64,000 nt of DNA from a bacterium (lineage in GTDB: Bacteria; Actinomycetota; Acidimicrobiia; Spongiisociales; ZC4RG35), in NCBI GenBank assembly GCA_028823995.1, contig JAPPFD010000040.1:1-64000 (forward strand), written 5' to 3'. The notes under the pieces are model-generated. The model saw nothing but the letters and a program-made list of their open reading frames with translations, was not told where the DNA came from and ran no database searches. Below, in pieces: positions 45,340 to 54,417 of the stretch (the stretch's first letter is position 1; the number at the start of each line of letters is the position of its first letter). The position numbers and the translations under genes were made by a program.

Positions 45340-46026
45340 ATGGCCGAAGCACACTTCACCCCTCACCTGTTCGAGTTTCTATTGGATCTCCGGGCCAATA
45401 ACGATCGCCAGTGGTTCCAAGGCAACAGAGACCGATACGAGCAGTACGTCAAGGAGCCTCTGCTCGGGTTCATAGAAGACTTCGGGCCGAGGTTGCATGC
45501 CATCAGTTCGCATTTCGTCGCCGACGCCCGGGCCAACGGCGGGTCTATGTTCCGCATCTACAGGGACGTTCGATTCAGCAAGGACAAGAGCCCTTACAAG
45601 ACCCAGGCCGCGGCCCACTTCCGCCACGAGGCCGGCAAGACGGCACATGCCCCCGGCTTCTACCTGCACCTGGCCCCCGGAGAAGTCGGAGCCGGGGTAG
45701 GTATCTGGAGACCTGCCACGCCCGTCCTGACCGAGATCCGGAATGCGATAGTCGCCGATCCGGAGGGGTGGAAAGAGGCTTCGAGCGACCCGGGCTTCGC
45801 GAGCGAGTTCTCCATTGTCGGAGACTCCCTGAAGCGCTCACCGAGGGGCTTCGAGCCTGATCATCCCCTCATTGATGACCTCAAGCGCAAGGACCACATC
45901 GCCTGGGTCGACCTCGAAGAGGAGGATGTGTGCTCACCGGGCTTTCTGGAGGACTTCGCCTTTGTCTGCCAAAGAGCCGTCCCCTACATGAGGTTTCTCA
46001 CCAACGCACTGGGTTTGCCTTTCTGA
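45340..46026 (+). CDS. DUF2461 family protein
   Basis: A 228-residue soluble protein matching the DUF2461 family: an opening FLLDLRANNDRQWFQGNRDRYE, then MFRIYRDVRFSKDKSPYKTQAAAHFRH and YLHLAPGEVGAGVGIWRP. The family is widespread in bacteria and fungi and has no confirmed activity. The start ATG is 159 bases from the divergent membrane protein gene. Convergent with the amidotransferase gene. Confidence 0.9.
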   Translation: MAEAHFTPHLFEFLLDLRANNDRQWFQGNRDRYEQYVKEPLLGFIEDFGPRLHAISSHFVADARANGGSMFRIYRDVRFSKDKSPYKTQAAAHFRHEAGKTAHAPGFYLHLAPGEVGAGVGIWRPATPVLTEIRNAIVADPEGWKEASSDPGFASEFSIVGDSLKRSPRGFEPDHPLIDDLKRKDHIAWVDLEEEDVCSPGFLEDFAFVCQRAVPYMRFLTNALGLPF

Positions 46027-46053
46027 ACCGGAGTTGGGCGGTCTCTTTGACCT

Positions 46054-46797
46054 CTAGTGCGTGGCTGCAGCCACGAAGTTGCGATACAGGCGCTCGGCGT
46101 TGACCGCGAACCCCGCCATGTGGCGATCGGCGTCGGCGGCCAGGGATTCGACGGCGTGCGGACCGAGGAGCGACTCGAGAGCGTCCCGGTAGGCGCCCAC
46201 CGCACCCCAGTTGCGGACGGTGTCCTCCTCCACTTCCAGGTGGTACTGCATCGACCAGGCCCGCGGGCCCACTCGCATGGCCTGCACCCGGCAGTCCGGG
46301 GAACTGGCCAGGACGACCGCGCCGTCGGGTGGCTGGGCCACGCGGACCGAGTGCCACTGCAGTACGACCTGGCGCTCGCCCATCCGGTTGAAGATCGGGT
46401 CGGCCCGACCCTCGGGCGTCAGGTCCACTTCGAACACGCCGATCTCCGGCGGGCGCTGGGGGCCGCAGGTGCCGCCGAGGGCGTCCGCCAGCAGTTGGTG
46501 TCCCAGGCACAGGCCCAGGAATGGCCGTTCCATCTCTTGCACCCAACGCCGGATTGCCTGCTTCTCCCCTACCAGCCATGGGTGCTCGTCCACATCCCAG
46601 ACATCCATCGGGCCGCCCATCACCCACAGGGCGTCGTAGTCCTCCAGAGGCGGGATCGGCTCGCCCTCGTCGAGTTCCACCGCGGTCCACTCGACTCCGT
46701 CGTCCCTGAGAAAGTCCCGCAGGCGGCCGGGATGTTCGCAATCGATGTGCTGGAAGACCAAGAGTCGCACTGGCTCCCGTAGGCTAGCCGCGCTCAA
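46054..46797 (-). CDS. Class I glutamine amidotransferase-like protein
   Basis: A 247-residue type 1 glutamine amidotransferase domain. The nucleophile elbow is GLCLGHQLLADALGG (Cys97), with a later HxE pair in YHLEVEED that supplies His and Glu of the triad. No synthase partner is adjacent, and the protein resembles stand-alone GMP-synthase-amidotransferase-like enzymes such as YfeJ or gamma-glutamyl-hydrolase-like proteins. The substrate is unknown. Confidence 0.87.
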   Translation of the reverse strand: MSAASLREPVRLLVFQHIDCEHPGRLRDFLRDDGVEWTAVELDEGEPIPPLEDYDALWVMGGPMDVWDVDEHPWLVGEKQAIRRWVQEMERPFLGLCLGHQLLADALGGTCGPQRPPEIGVFEVDLTPEGRADPIFNRMGERQVVLQWHSVRVAQPPDGAVVLASSPDCRVQAMRVGPRAWSMQYHLEVEEDTVRNWGAVGAYRDALESLLGPHAVESLAADADRHMAGFAVNAERLYRNFVAAATH

Positions 46798-47088
46798 GCT
46801 CCTCTGTGAAGGGAAAGCAAAGGGACATCGCCGGGCTTGTCCAAGCAGGCTTGGTCAGTCGATGGCGGCCGGCGGGTACCTGTCGGTGAGCAGCATCCCG
46901 TACGCCCACAGGCGGGCATCGACGCGCACCCGGGCGGTTGTCAACCGGAACAGCCCATCCGCATGAATCACCCAGACTCAACGACCCGGGGTTTCCCCTT
47001 ATCACATCCAAATACCATATTTTGGAGACCTAAACTCACTCACTGTGCACATTTCCGTGAATCCCGGGCCGGGAACGAAGGAGTTGAT

Positions 47089-49815
47089 GTGACAGCCACT
47101 CGGCCGGTGGTGATGGGCCTGACGCTGCTTGTCACGCTGTTGGCTGGATGTTCCGAAGAGCCGCTTACAACAACGGCAGTTGCCGAACCGGAGGCGACAG
47201 CCGCTCCGACCACCACCCCCGCCACTCCCACAACGCCAACGGCCACCACCGTTCCTCCACCGCCTACGACGACGGCCACCACCCTCGCCACTCCCGCAAC
47301 GCCAACGACGACCTCCACCACGTCGGCTGCCGAGCCGGAGTCACAAGCCGGATCAGAATGGTCGATCCCGGCTAAGCGGGGATACTCCGACGACCCCGGC
47401 GTTTTGAGCGAGTACGTCAAGCCGACTGCGGTCGACGGGGTCGGCTCCATAGACGGGACGGGGCGGAAGCTGCTGGCTATCTACATGGTGGGTAGTGACC
47501 TGGAGGAGAACCAACTCGCTGCCTCCCTCGATTTTGGAGAATTGGTTGCGGGTTACACCGATCTTGCCAATCCGGAGGACGTTGAAATCGTCGTCGCCTT
47601 CGGAGGCGCCAACAAGGACGGCTGGAGGGGCATGAAGATCGCCAGCGGTCCCCAGATTGTGTCAGACTCCGTTGACCAGGAGTTCGGCAACGAGACCGGT
47701 CGCGACTCCTATCTCTACAGAGCCGATGGGGCCAACATGGGCCACGAGAGTTCCCTCAAGCTCTTCCTGGACTACCTGAGGGACGGGTATGTGAACTTCG
47801 ATCAGAGGTTCCTCGTTTTCTGGGACCACGGGAACACTTACATGGGATTTGGTGGCGACACGAACTTCAACTCGGATCGGCTGTCCATGGACGAGATCAC
47901 GAATGCGTTCAATGGCAGCGGGGCGGGGATCTTTGACCTGATCGGCTTCGATGCCTGCCTGATGGCCACAGTGGAGGTGGCGAAGGTGATCGAACCTCAT
48001 GCCCGGTACATGATCGCATCCGAGGACTTGGAGCCAGGACACGGATGGCTCTGGAGCGCGGTGGTCGAAGCGTTCGCCGAAGAGGACAGCATCGTCGAGG
48101 CCGGGAAGCGAATGGTCGACAACTTCGTCCTGGACGTGCACTATTACCTGGACACGGGCAAGACACTTTCGTTGCTGGACCTGGGCGAGTACCACAATCT
48201 GGTAGACGCCCTGGACCCGGTGGTTTCCACCTTCAGCGCCCGGATGTTCGACAGTCAGGAATTTGCCGAAGGGCTGATCGCTGCCGAGACAGACGTCCGA
48301 TCCTATGCCGTCTCCGAACGGAACGACTACCGGGCTTCCATGGACCTGATGCACTTCGCCCACTTGCTGGAAGATCATCTTTCAGACCCGGGACTGGGCG
48401 GGAGTCTGGACCGGCTGATGGACGCGATAGACCGGTTCGTCGTCCACTCCAAACACGACGGATCCAGGCCCGATTCCCATGGCGTGGCCATCGATGCCCC
48501 GGAAAACACCCACGCCTGGTACTCGGCATACAAAGTCAGTGACGCCTGGCTGGACTTCCAGAGCGTGTACCAGGACTTCCGCTTGGCCGACACGGAACCG
48601 CCGGTGATCGAAGCAGAGTATTGGGACGCGGAGGGAACATTGGCCACCGTCCGTGACCGATACTTAGCCGCAGTTACGACGCTGTACGGGTTCGTCCAAC
48701 CGATCGAAAGCGAAAACGGGATGGTTGAGGACTTTTTCATGGTGGTTGCCGAGGAAGAAGCCCATGCCACCGAGGATGAGGATGTCTACTTCGCTCCCTC
48801 GTGGTCCCAGGTGTGGTTTACGGTGGAGTATGACCCGGAGAGGGACACGGCCTGGATACCCGCATTCTTATCCAACCGCTTGGAGGTGGATGGAACGGAG
48901 TACCTGCTCTTTGACGCATACGTCGACTACTACCGGGCTGGGAAGGACTACAGCGGCTACGAGTACCCGTACGACCTTGCCCGGTTGACTCTTGGCGTCC
49001 ATGACGACGGTGAGACCTGGACGATAGTTGGCCACTCCGTCCAGACCTACCAGGTCCTGTATTCCGGCCCAGATGATGAAGAAGGCACGGTCCAGTACGA
49101 CAGGGCCAGTTTCAGGATATCCCCCGGAGATAAGGTCGAATTCTTCAATTTCGGATTCAACCTCGGGGACTCGGGAGAGGACGACTGGTTCCCCACCGCC
49201 GACGGGTTGGTGACTTTCGTCCAGGAGCCGGCCTTCTGGTTCGAGTTCCTCGAGTTCGAGGACGAGTCGGGAGAGCTCATCGACTACTACTACGCAATCT
49301 GGGCCGAGGATGCCGCCGGCAATGGGACCCTGGGTTATCTGGTGCCGTCGGAACCGGTTGAGGATGCGCCTCTCGGGGATTCACCCATCGAGGAAATGCA
49401 GACCTTCGTGGAACCGGCCGGGTTCTTCGAGGTGCAGACGCCGCAGGCTTGGATAAAAGAAGAGCCGGACGCGGAACAGACCGAGGTATTCAGGGCTTCG
49501 GACCCCGACGGGAACGGGACCGTGATCATCTATGCCTGGGAGTTCCCTGGGTTGTCTCAGGCCGAGTACGCCGACGATTTGGAGCCTTGGCTCATCGAAA
49601 CGGGCGCCACCGACCTAACGAGGGAGACTGTTACGACTGCCCAGGGTGTTCCTGCGGTCCTGTTCGAGGGCCTGTCGGGTCAAGAGGCATTCTCCTGGCT
49701 GGCTCACGTGTCGGATGGTGTCGGCGTCGAGATCGTCTACTGGTTCCCCATCGACCAATTCGAATCGGGAAGGGCGTTGGCGTATAACTCTTTCGACACC
49801 CTCCTGGTCTATTGA
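47089..49815 (+). CDS. Clostripain-family (C11) cysteine peptidase lipoprotein
   Basis: A 908-residue lipoprotein. The GTG at 47089 has a perfect AAGGAG six bases upstream, and the signal peptide ends in the lipobox LLAGC (Cys21), so I start here rather than further upstream. A Thr/Pro linker (about 30-85) precedes the caspase-like C11 domain (about 110-430). Catalytic His247 (FWDHGNTYMG) and Cys290 (GFDACLMATVEV) are intact. C11 proteases cut after basic residues. The remaining 450 residues are beta-rich and acidic with no domain that I recognise. It is probably an outward-facing protease; partners are unknown. Confidence 0.85.
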   Translation: MTATRPVVMGLTLLVTLLAGCSEEPLTTTAVAEPEATAAPTTTPATPTTPTATTVPPPPTTTATTLATPATPTTTSTTSAAEPESQAGSEWSIPAKRGYSDDPGVLSEYVKPTAVDGVGSIDGTGRKLLAIYMVGSDLEENQLAASLDFGELVAGYTDLANPEDVEIVVAFGGANKDGWRGMKIASGPQIVSDSVDQEFGNETGRDSYLYRADGANMGHESSLKLFLDYLRDGYVNFDQRFLVFWDHGNTYMGFGGDTNFNSDRLSMDEITNAFNGSGAGIFDLIGFDACLMATVEVAKVIEPHARYMIASEDLEPGHGWLWSAVVEAFAEEDSIVEAGKRMVDNFVLDVHYYLDTGKTLSLLDLGEYHNLVDALDPVVSTFSARMFDSQEFAEGLIAAETDVRSYAVSERNDYRASMDLMHFAHLLEDHLSDPGLGGSLDRLMDAIDRFVVHSKHDGSRPDSHGVAIDAPENTHAWYSAYKVSDAWLDFQSVYQDFRLADTEPPVIEAEYWDAEGTLATVRDRYLAAVTTLYGFVQPIESENGMVEDFFMVVAEEEAHATEDEDVYFAPSWSQVWFTVEYDPERDTAWIPAFLSNRLEVDGTEYLLFDAYVDYYRAGKDYSGYEYPYDLARLTLGVHDDGETWTIVGHSVQTYQVLYSGPDDEEGTVQYDRASFRISPGDKVEFFNFGFNLGDSGEDDWFPTADGLVTFVQEPAFWFEFLEFEDESGELIDYYYAIWAEDAAGNGTLGYLVPSEPVEDAPLGDSPIEEMQTFVEPAGFFEVQTPQAWIKEEPDAEQTEVFRASDPDGNGTVIIYAWEFPGLSQAEYADDLEPWLIETGATDLTRETVTTAQGVPAVLFEGLSGQEAFSWLAHVSDGVGVEIVYWFPIDQFESGRALAYNSFDTLLVY

Positions 49816-49879
49816 GGCGCCAATTGCCGCTCCTCTGACGCACTCAGCAACTGGGCCAGTGCTTAGTCGGCGCCAGCAT

Positions 49880-49915
49880 ACAATGTTTACATTGTTATAC
49901 TATGACTGCTATACA
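49880..49915 (+). promoter_or_regulatory. AT-rich promoter with overlapping inverted-repeat operator
   Basis: TTTACA (49886-49891) and TATACA (49910-49915), 18 bp apart, fit a sigma-70-type promoter. The inverted repeat ACAATG-TTTA-CATTGT (49880-49895) overlaps the -35 box, and a related ACAAT/TTGT pair follows at about 49913-49928. This is a good site for autorepression by the XRE protein encoded 43 bases downstream. Confidence 0.55.
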
Positions 49916-49957
49916 ATAATATAGTTGTAATATTGGGTCGGAAAGACAGGGGATCTC

Positions 49958-50416
49958 GTGAAACACCTTAGGGCAATTGCTCGCCACCGCATGGATCAAC
50001 GGTACCGCCAGTTGGGTCCTCTGTCTCAAATGGTGCGCCCTCATCGCGGCTGGATTCGTGCTGTTCGGGACGCCTTGGGTATGTCTGGGGCGGAACTTGG
50101 GCATCGGCTGGGGATCAGTCAGCAACGCGTAGCGGCGCTGGAGAAGGCCGAAGAGCAGCTATCTATCCAACTTGATACCTTGGAGCGGGTCGCTGACGCC
50201 CTCAATTGCCACCTTGTATACGCCCTGGTACCCAGAACGAGTCTCACCGAGGCCGTGGAGGCGCAAGCGAGGAGCAAAGCGACACAGATTCTGCGCCGAG
50301 CGGCTCACCACAGTCGCCTCGAAAACCAAGCAAGCAATGAAAGCATTGATGCCCGTATTGAGGACTTGGCCGAAGATCTTACGGATCGAAGGGGTCTGTG
50401 GGATCCCTCCCGATGA
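49958..50416 (+). CDS. Mobile mystery protein A (XRE-type antitoxin-like)
   Basis: A 152-residue protein matching the mobile mystery protein A family. It has an N-terminal helical part and a helix-turn-helix domain of the XRE/Cro type (about 34-85; ALGMSGAELGHRLGISQQRVAALEKAEE). The family always pairs with a Fic-domain protein, which follows with a four-base overlap. It probably represses its own promoter and may neutralise the partner. The region is lower in GC than the flanks. Confidence 0.9.
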   Translation: MKHLRAIARHRMDQRYRQLGPLSQMVRPHRGWIRAVRDALGMSGAELGHRLGISQQRVAALEKAEEQLSIQLDTLERVADALNCHLVYALVPRTSLTEAVEAQARSKATQILRRAAHHSRLENQASNESIDARIEDLAEDLTDRRGLWDPSR

Positions 50417-51000
50417 TTGACCCTTGGACACCTGAGGGCGAAGGTCATACCCCGCTGACCGAGGAGGACCGGATGGGACTTATCCCGTCCTACATCGGCA
50501 CCCGAGGCGACCTGTTCGATGCCGAGGAACGTAACATCGCCTACGCCCTCTTGCGGCAGCCGCCAACAGTCGCTGATCTGTTGGATGACCTGTACCTGCG
50601 GGACCTTCACAGGGCAATGTTCGGCCAAGTGTGGGAATGGGCCGGTCAATACCGGATAAGACAGACCAACATAGGCATTGAACCAGACCGTATCCCCTCG
50701 GCGGTGCGGTTGCTGGTCGGCGATGTCGCCGCTTGGGTGGAACATCAAACATACGAACCTGACGAATCCTGCGTCCGGTTCCATCACCGCCTTGTCTCCA
50801 TACACCCTTTTCCCAATGGAAATGGCCGGCACAGTCGAATCTGCGCCGATTACCTCCGCATTGCCTTAGGGGAAACACCGTTCAGTTGGGGCTTGCATCT
50901 CGATGTGACCACCGAACAGTTGAGGGGGTACTACCACGCGGCTTTGCGAGCCGCAGACGCAGGCGATGTACGCGAACTGATGATCTTCGCGCGAAGTTGA
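50413..51000 (+). CDS. Mobile mystery protein B (Fic-domain protein)
   Basis: A 195-residue Fic protein. The active motif HPFPNGNGRHSR (near residues 137-148) has the catalytic histidine and the anion-hole residues of AMP-transferring Fic enzymes, so it should be active unless inhibited. I prefer ATG at 50413 (MIDPWTPEGEG), overlapping the stop of gene A; a GTG at 50398 would add five residues. No inhibitory alpha-helix motif (S/TxxxE[G/N]) is obvious in B itself, consistent with control by A. Together they resemble a toxin-antitoxin module. Confidence 0.9.
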   Translation: MIDPWTPEGEGHTPLTEEDRMGLIPSYIGTRGDLFDAEERNIAYALLRQPPTVADLLDDLYLRDLHRAMFGQVWEWAGQYRIRQTNIGIEPDRIPSAVRLLVGDVAAWVEHQTYEPDESCVRFHHRLVSIHPFPNGNGRHSRICADYLRIALGETPFSWGLHLDVTTEQLRGYYHAALRAADAGDVRELMIFARS

Positions 51001-51013
51001 CATCTGACGGGCC

Positions 51014-51550
51014 ATGAATGTCAAGCACATTGCCGATACCGAGAGGAAGTTCAGCCGGAAACAGATCTTGGTGTGGTGCACGATGCTTTTCGTGGCGGCT
51101 GGAGCGCTTGCCTTGACTTTGAGCGGTGATGATTTGAAGACAAGGGACATTGGACCGGATGTTTGCAGCAGCGAGGGGGCTCGGGAACTGGTCGAAGAGT
51201 TCCTGTCTGCTTATTCCACCGGTTTACGCAGCGCAAGTCTCACCGACCGATTCTTTGCGCCTGGAGATCGGTTCCAATGGTTTTACGATGCCCTGACTCG
51301 CCACGGTGACGAGGCCACGGATCGTTCGGACCTCGACTCATACTTCGCGCAGCAACAGGCCGGTGGAGACAGCCTGAGACTTGTGGACTTCTCCTACGGG
51401 TATCGCGATGAGGACGACACCGGCCACTTCGGGATGGTGCTCTCCCGCAATGAGATGGTTCTCAGCGGGAAGGGTGCCATCGACTGCGCCTCGGGAAAGA
51501 TCATGGTCTGGGCCACCGGTCCCGCATCGTCGACTGCAACGACACAATAG
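51014..51550 (+). CDS. Membrane-anchored NTF2-like hypothetical protein
   Basis: A 178-residue protein with one N-terminal membrane helix (about 18-38) and an outward-facing domain of about 130 residues. That domain has the pattern of a small alpha-beta NTF2-like cone (ARELVEEFLSAYSTG helix, later YRDEDDTGHFGMVLSR strands) and two cysteines. No function is known. It lies just after the mobile mystery pair, in the lower-GC region. Confidence 0.6.
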   Translation: MNVKHIADTERKFSRKQILVWCTMLFVAAGALALTLSGDDLKTRDIGPDVCSSEGARELVEEFLSAYSTGLRSASLTDRFFAPGDRFQWFYDALTRHGDEATDRSDLDSYFAQQQAGGDSLRLVDFSYGYRDEDDTGHFGMVLSRNEMVLSGKGAIDCASGKIMVWATGPASSTATTQ

Positions 51551-51985
51551 GCCTTGGCAATTGGTGTTGGGGTCCGGTTGTTTGGTGGTCCGTTAGCGAC
51601 CACCTCTGACCTGCACCTAAGCAAGGCGTTCTGAAGACACTCCACATTTGGAGGGGGTGGTGCTCCACATTTTGCGGGACTGTGCGGTGTCGCCTTGGCT
51701 AGCCCGTCCAACCTCAATTCGTCTCCCGCGGACCGAGAAACGGAGGTCGCGTTCTATGTCGTTGAACAGGACCGGGTCGTCCTGAGCTGTGCTTATCGCC
51801 AACACATGCGGAGGCTCCGCTGTCTCGCCGTGGTCAACATCATCGGTATGTAGACCCCCATTCTCATCTGAGAATCAAACGCTTCAACTCTGCCCGGCTG
51901 AACCGGCTGCGGTGCTCCCAGGCAATTTGGTGGCTTCTTTCACTGCTGTCTATATTGAGCCCCCCACAGAAAGTCTGCACGATTC
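51551..51985. other. Degenerate region before the small Trp/Cys-rich gene
   Basis: No intact gene. CTCCACATTT occurs twice (near 51629 and 51663), as short direct repeats. Short open frames on both strands are broken and unrecognisable. The missing front part of the truncated gene at 51986 is not found here. Confidence 0.4.
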
Positions 51986-52261
51986 ATGAAGATCCAGAGA
52001 GGAGCGTCCGATGAATACTGCAATTCAGAGGACTGGCATCTTCACCACGAAGAAATAGTCGATCAATGGGTCAAAAAGCATTACAGACTTAGGTACGTTT
52101 GCGGCCGCAAGTCGAGTGTCAAACGGAACGCGTGGATATGGCGGGTCGGGAGCACCGACTGGCGCTGCTCCGACGGGCAGAAACAAGTGTGCACGAAGTA
52201 CTCCGGTGACGAGTGGCAGTGCGGCAATTGGCAGGATACGGTGTGCCCGGTTGTTGTCTGA
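51986..52261 (+). CDS. Truncated Trp/Cys-rich small protein (MauA-like), copy 1
   Basis: A 91-residue protein that matches the C-terminal half of the Tat-exported protein at 53813: EYCNSEDWHLHH, NAWIWRV, TDWRCSDGQ, NWQDTVCPVVV. It keeps six of ten cysteines and the tryptophans but lacks the Tat signal and the first four cysteines, so it is probably a truncated, non-exported copy. A stop codon lies shortly upstream in frame. Downstream, 53 bases away, is the first beta-propeller gene. It resembles the light chain of methylamine dehydrogenase (TTQ, made from two tryptophans) only distantly. Confidence 0.6.
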   Translation: MKIQRGASDEYCNSEDWHLHHEEIVDQWVKKHYRLRYVCGRKSSVKRNAWIWRVGSTDWRCSDGQKQVCTKYSGDEWQCGNWQDTVCPVVV

Positions 52262-52314
52262 GGGGGACTTTCGCGCCGAAGTGGGACGATACCCAACGGC
52301 CTAGGGGCTGAGGA

Positions 52315-53439
52315 ATGTTGAGAGCCTGGCGGTGGTGGTTGCTGCTGATCGCCGTGGTCGGGCTGCTGGTCGGGTGGGAAACCGGGTTCTTTCATTCCCG
52401 TGTCGTGACCCTCGAGTGGGAGGGCGAACCGGTGGAGTTCCGGGTGCTCGCTATAAATCATCAGGGTGGGTTTGCGGTGGTCGACCTGGCCGCCGGTGTG
52501 ATGCGAGTTGAACGGTTCGACCATCGTGGACTTCAATATGGATCGGTTGACGTGGCAGCGTTCACCAGGTCGGGCGATCTGCTGGTCCATCCGTACGATG
52601 AACCAGTCCTGTACGTGGTGCCTGGCGGGGACATCTCTGCTGCACCCGCGGTCATTCGCCTGCCAGGATTCGGCAAAGCCGGCGCTGATTCAACTTACAC
52701 CCTGGGCTATGATGTCCAGGCTCTGGGGGATCAATCCGGAGAGAACATCTGGTTGTTGAAGCGAACCTATGCTGGCACGTTGGTCGAACTGATCACCAAA
52801 GTAGGAGCCGTACTGGCTGAGTTCGAACTGAAGGGCTCCTACTACGCGGCCGGGTTGTTGGACAATGACCTTGTTGTCATCAACCAGTACGACCGAGAGG
52901 ATCTGGTGCTGAAAAGCACCGGCGTCATCGATGAGGTGACGACATGCCGAGACGACACAGAGAACGGAAACCTACGTGTCGTTTCTGTGCACGGACACCA
53001 CACCGCTTGTCTCAGCGATGACGAAAGACAACTGGTCCTCTATGACGTGACCTCCGGGCAAACCGACCGGTTCACAGCGTTCGAGTCGGGCCACTGGTCA
53101 CCCAGTGTTCTGCCCGTAATCCCAGCAGAGGTAGCGAACATCGCAGGGATTCATACGGATCAACTGGTACTCACCTACGAGGAACCGGATCCGACGAACC
53201 AATACAGGATCACGAAAGCGCTCTACGCGGCCGACCTTTCAAACCACACCATGCGATGGCTGTACGACAAGCAGGAGGGAGAGGGTCTCAAGCCGTTGGG
53301 CATTGTGGACGACCTCCTGTTTTTCGCCACCGGGGTGATTGGCCAAGGCGAGGCCATCGTGGCCATCGACCTCCGATCAGGAGAGCGGCAAACAGTCGTC
53401 GAACTGCCCGAAGGGTATTTCATATATGACGCTGCCTGA
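52315..53439 (+). CDS. Membrane-anchored beta-propeller-like protein, copy 1
   Basis: A 374-residue protein. An N-terminal helix (about 5-24) anchors it, then repeated short beta-strands with motifs such as GGFAVVDLAAGVMRVERF and ERQLVLYDVTSGQTDRF that suggest a six- or seven-bladed propeller. It shares its layout and several segments with the protein at 54418 (paired cysteines CRDD and ACLSDD are conserved), showing gene duplication. In methylamine dehydrogenase the heavy chain (MauB) is also a propeller that docks the small subunit. The ATG of the next frame overlaps its stop by 14 bases. Confidence 0.7.
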   Translation: MLRAWRWWLLLIAVVGLLVGWETGFFHSRVVTLEWEGEPVEFRVLAINHQGGFAVVDLAAGVMRVERFDHRGLQYGSVDVAAFTRSGDLLVHPYDEPVLYVVPGGDISAAPAVIRLPGFGKAGADSTYTLGYDVQALGDQSGENIWLLKRTYAGTLVELITKVGAVLAEFELKGSYYAAGLLDNDLVVINQYDREDLVLKSTGVIDEVTTCRDDTENGNLRVVSVHGHHTACLSDDERQLVLYDVTSGQTDRFTAFESGHWSPSVLPVIPAEVANIAGIHTDQLVLTYEEPDPTNQYRITKALYAADLSNHTMRWLYDKQEGEGLKPLGIVDDLLFFATGVIGQGEAIVAIDLRSGERQTVVELPEGYFIYDAA

Positions 53440-53796
53440 ACGGCCGCGCACATCCCCGACGCGGTGTCATCGCACACCGCCGATCCTGTTGTTTTTGGGT
53501 CTGCCCGCTCATAGTCGGGTCCGTAATCTGGGTTGTCACCACCAACGATCTGTGGGCATGGATGGCCATAGGCTCCGGTGTTCGTGGTGAGCGATCAGGT
53601 CTATCCGTCCGAGGGCGTATCTGGAGAAGATGCGGTGGCCTGGTTGGTGGACGCGGACGCGGCTGGCCGCTTCGGCGTGCCCGCTTTCCCATGGCTCGTA
53701 GTCGTGGACACGGAAGGGAACGCTGTCGTCCACGAAGTAGCCCACGACCCGGACAGAGTTACAGAACGTATCAGGGAATGTCCCTGTTGGAGTTAG
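53426..53796 (+). pseudogene. Decayed thioredoxin/MauE-MauD-like gene
   Basis: A frame starts with ATG at 53426, overlapping the propeller stop by 14 bases, and runs MTLPERPRTSPTRCHR ... PPILLFLGLP. It loses register, and another frame (GTG at 53578) carries the C-terminal half of a TlpA/MauD-type thioredoxin fold: FVVSDQVYPSEG, then FGVPAFPWLVVVDTEGNAV. A CXXC is missing. Frameshifts and a probable deletion explain this. Its position between propeller and light-chain-like gene equals mauE-mauD in a mau cluster. Confidence 0.5.
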
Positions 53797-53812
53797 GCGA
53801 GAGGAGAACCCT

Positions 53813-54379
53813 ATGAAATTGGCTGATTTGCCTTCGGCTGTTCGCCCACCGGCCGGCCATTCCGTGGACAGGTTGTGGAAGCGCGAAAGGCGGCGAGCAA
53901 CAAGGCGGGAATTCCTTCGTCTGGCGGCAAGCGCCGGGGTGGCGACCGGTCTGGTCTTCGTGTCGTTCATGCCGACCGCCCGCCGAGCGTACGCCACCAA
54001 CGAAACCCCGAGTACCTATTGGCCCCAATCAAGAACGGATCGTTGTTACGGACGTAACTCCGTTCACTCTCTGGCGTCAGGGACCGGATGCTGTAGTTGC
54101 GGCTCGGATGTGTCCGATGATTACTGCAATTCCGAGGATTGGCACCTACACCACACGCAAAACCCGAGTCAGCACGTGAAGATCTATTACAGACTTCGGG
54201 ACCACAGTTGCGGAAGAGGCGTGGAAAAAAAGGAGAATAGAAAGAACGCGTGGATTTGGAGGGTCAGTGGCACCGATTGGCGTTGCTCCGATGGACAGAG
54301 GAAGTACTGCTGGTCCAACAACGGCGGACAGTGGGAGTGCGAAAGCTGGCGGAATACCGTATGCCCAGCCATCGTCTGA
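53813..54379 (+). CDS. Tat-exported Trp/Cys-rich small protein (MauA-like), copy 2
   Basis: A 188-residue protein with a twin-arginine signal (TRREFL at residues 30-35, hydrophobic stretch to about 55). The mature part has ten cysteines (78, 93, 94, 96, 105, 133, 158, 166, 176, 184) and conserved tryptophans at 110, 147, 149, 156, 174 and 179. This recalls the disulfide-rich, Tat-exported light chain of methylamine dehydrogenase, which makes the TTQ cofactor from two tryptophans: here Trp110 and Trp156 would be the candidates. Similarity is in pattern, not clear sequence, so the assignment is tentative. GAGGAG lies upstream of the ATG, and the gene is followed by the second propeller gene after 38 bases. 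Confidence 0.7.
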   Translation: MKLADLPSAVRPPAGHSVDRLWKRERRRATRREFLRLAASAGVATGLVFVSFMPTARRAYATNETPSTYWPQSRTDRCYGRNSVHSLASGTGCCSCGSDVSDDYCNSEDWHLHHTQNPSQHVKIYYRLRDHSCGRGVEKKENRKNAWIWRVSGTDWRCSDGQRKYCWSNNGGQWECESWRNTVCPAIV

Positions 54380-54417
54380 TGACTTCACTGGTCGCCTGGA
54401 GATAACTCGACATTGCT

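Noticed and set aside
46837-47088. An 84-residue N-terminal extension of the clostripain-family protein
   Set aside because: The GTG at 47089 has an ideal ribosome binding site and a lipoprotein signal directly after it; the extension would bury the signal.
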